33,852 nt of DNA from Anaeromyces robustus (taxonomy: Eukaryota > Neocallimastigomycota > Neocallimastigomycetes > Neocallimastigales > Neocallimastigaceae). This document shows, one piece after another, positions 32,968 to 33,852 of this stretch (position 1 is the stretch's first letter; every line of letters begins with the position of its first letter). The position numbers and the translations under genes are program-made. The DNA lies in contig MCFG01000543.1 of NCBI GenBank assembly GCA_002104895.1, forward strand, positions 1 to 33,852, written 5' to 3'. The notes under the pieces were generated by a model, which was not told the DNA's origin, searched no databases, and was given only the letters and a program-made list of their open reading frames with translations.

Positions 32968-33852
32968 GACTCAATATAAATAGAGATTTATATTATTACT
33001 ACAGGTGATTGAACATGCATTAAGAAGAAAAAATAAATAATTCTGATTGGCTAAATAACTAAATAATACATATAAAAGAAATTATTATTATTATATTTTT
33101 AATATTTGATCTTTCTATGGAGAGAAAGTTAATCCAAGTGAGTTTTTTATAATATAGTTTAGAGATTTTTATAATGGTTTAATTAATATTTAGTTTATAA
33201 TTTAATATTTTATTTGAGAATTTCCTAGGTTAATATATAGATTAATAAGGAATAGTGTTTATATAAAAAGTTTAGTTTAGATATTAATATTAGTTAGATA
33301 AATTCAATTATAATTATAATAAAATGTAATAATAATAATAATAAATAATAAACTATTATATTAAACATGAAATAATTATTATAAATTGTGTTATATTAGA
33401 ATATATTGTTTTGTTAATATTTCCTGCTTGTCTTGTCTTTAAATAAAATAATTAGATATAAGTTTATCTTGTATCAGATTTGATACAATATTCCCTTATA
33501 TACACATTATTTCTAAACCCATATTTTTAATGTAAAGATTTGGAGTGACCACTAGGTTATTGTAGGAAATTAATAATAAATAATAATATAATATATTAAA
33601 TTATTTATACACTATTGATTATTCACTTAATTAATTAGTAGATTCATTTATATATATATATTTGTTCATTTATTTATGGTTGATATTTATATTTTATTTA
33701 TTATTAATTGATTGTTAATATCGACTCAAAGAGTCAAATAAAATAAAATACATGAATTTATATATTCAAAATCTATTCTAAATTATTACATGATTGGGCA
33801 AATTATTTAAAATAAGAATTATATAATTATTTAATTATTATTTTAATTAAAT
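32968..33852. other. AT-rich right flank, no gene seen
   Basis: No gene-like frame or tRNA seen. Perfect hairpins are TTGTATCA/TGATACAA (33469-33488) and GACTC/GAGTC (33723-33735). The GATTTGATACA at 33477-33487 equals the outer 11 bp of LTR3 (32957-32967), but the homology does not extend, so it is not called an LTR. A somewhat less AT-rich patch at 33511-33565 was not assignable. Confidence 0.6.

Noticed and set aside
33477-33487. Eleven bases identical to the outer end of LTR3, possible second LTR
   Set aside because: Homology does not extend inward (no A/B boxes follow), and the match is part of a local hairpin.

Overview
This window looks like nuclear DNA of a dictyostelid amoeba, probably close to the Dictyostelium discoideum group. 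The reasons are extreme A+T content outside genes, long poly(T)/poly(A) tracts and ATT/TTTA microsatellites, short AT-rich introns with GTAAGT donors, a protein full of Asn, Gln-His and Ser tracts, intron-less tRNA genes, and LTR retrotransposons packed beside tRNA genes. Assignment to a species is not possible from the sequence alone. No tool was run; percentages and alignments were judged by eye.

Layout. (1) 1-661: a GC-richer unexplained island (168-295), a solo-LTR-like repeat (335-524) and a tRNA-Met(CAT) gene (589-661). (2) 662-2651: AT-rich intergenic DNA. (3) 2652-5183, minus strand: one three-exon gene for a Smaug/Vts1-type RNA-binding protein (N-terminal Smaug-like region, low-complexity middle, C-terminal SAM domain). 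(4) 5184-22628: a gene desert of about 17 kb made of A/T microsatellites and many foldbacks; a 306-bp segment with 21-bp terminal inverted repeats (9998-10303) is the clearest discrete object. (5) 22629-24243: a second solo-LTR-like repeat and two nearly identical tRNA-Cys(GCA) genes in a partial segmental duplication. (6) 24244-32967: a complex of LTR retrotransposon sequence. It contains a truncated plus-strand LTR (LTR0), a 5143-bp minus-strand element (element 1) bounded by two nearly identical LTRs and coding only Gag plus aspartic protease, and the 5' half of an older, diverged minus-strand relative (element 2), whose broken gag is cut by the end of element 1. (7) 32968-33852: AT-rich flank without a gene.

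The most interesting material is in the LTR complex. First, each LTR carries, close to its 5' end, a segment of about 65 bp with A-box and B-box (RNA polymerase III) motifs at tRNA-like spacing. It stays conserved between two diverged element families, although no cloverleaf can be drawn. Second, the ten bases just after each LTR, where a primer-binding site should be, are exactly complementary to ten bases inside the LTR about 42 bp downstream of a TATA box. That is the layout of Tf1-type self-primed reverse transcription, and it is present in both families. Third, the 5' leader of both elements holds an approximately 410-nt block with a closing stem, a nested second stem and a 41-nt identical core. 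The closing stem shows one compensatory base-pair change, which points to a conserved RNA structure. Fourth, element 1 has intact ends (polypurine tract and LTRs) but no reverse transcriptase or integrase, so it looks non-autonomous.

How the parts fit: the tRNA genes appear to be the landing sites. Solo-LTR-like repeats lie 64 and 69 bp upstream of two of them, and LTR0 starts 198 bp downstream of the third. Elements that carry their own tRNA-like boxes could in turn attract later insertions, which would explain the nesting; that last step is inference.
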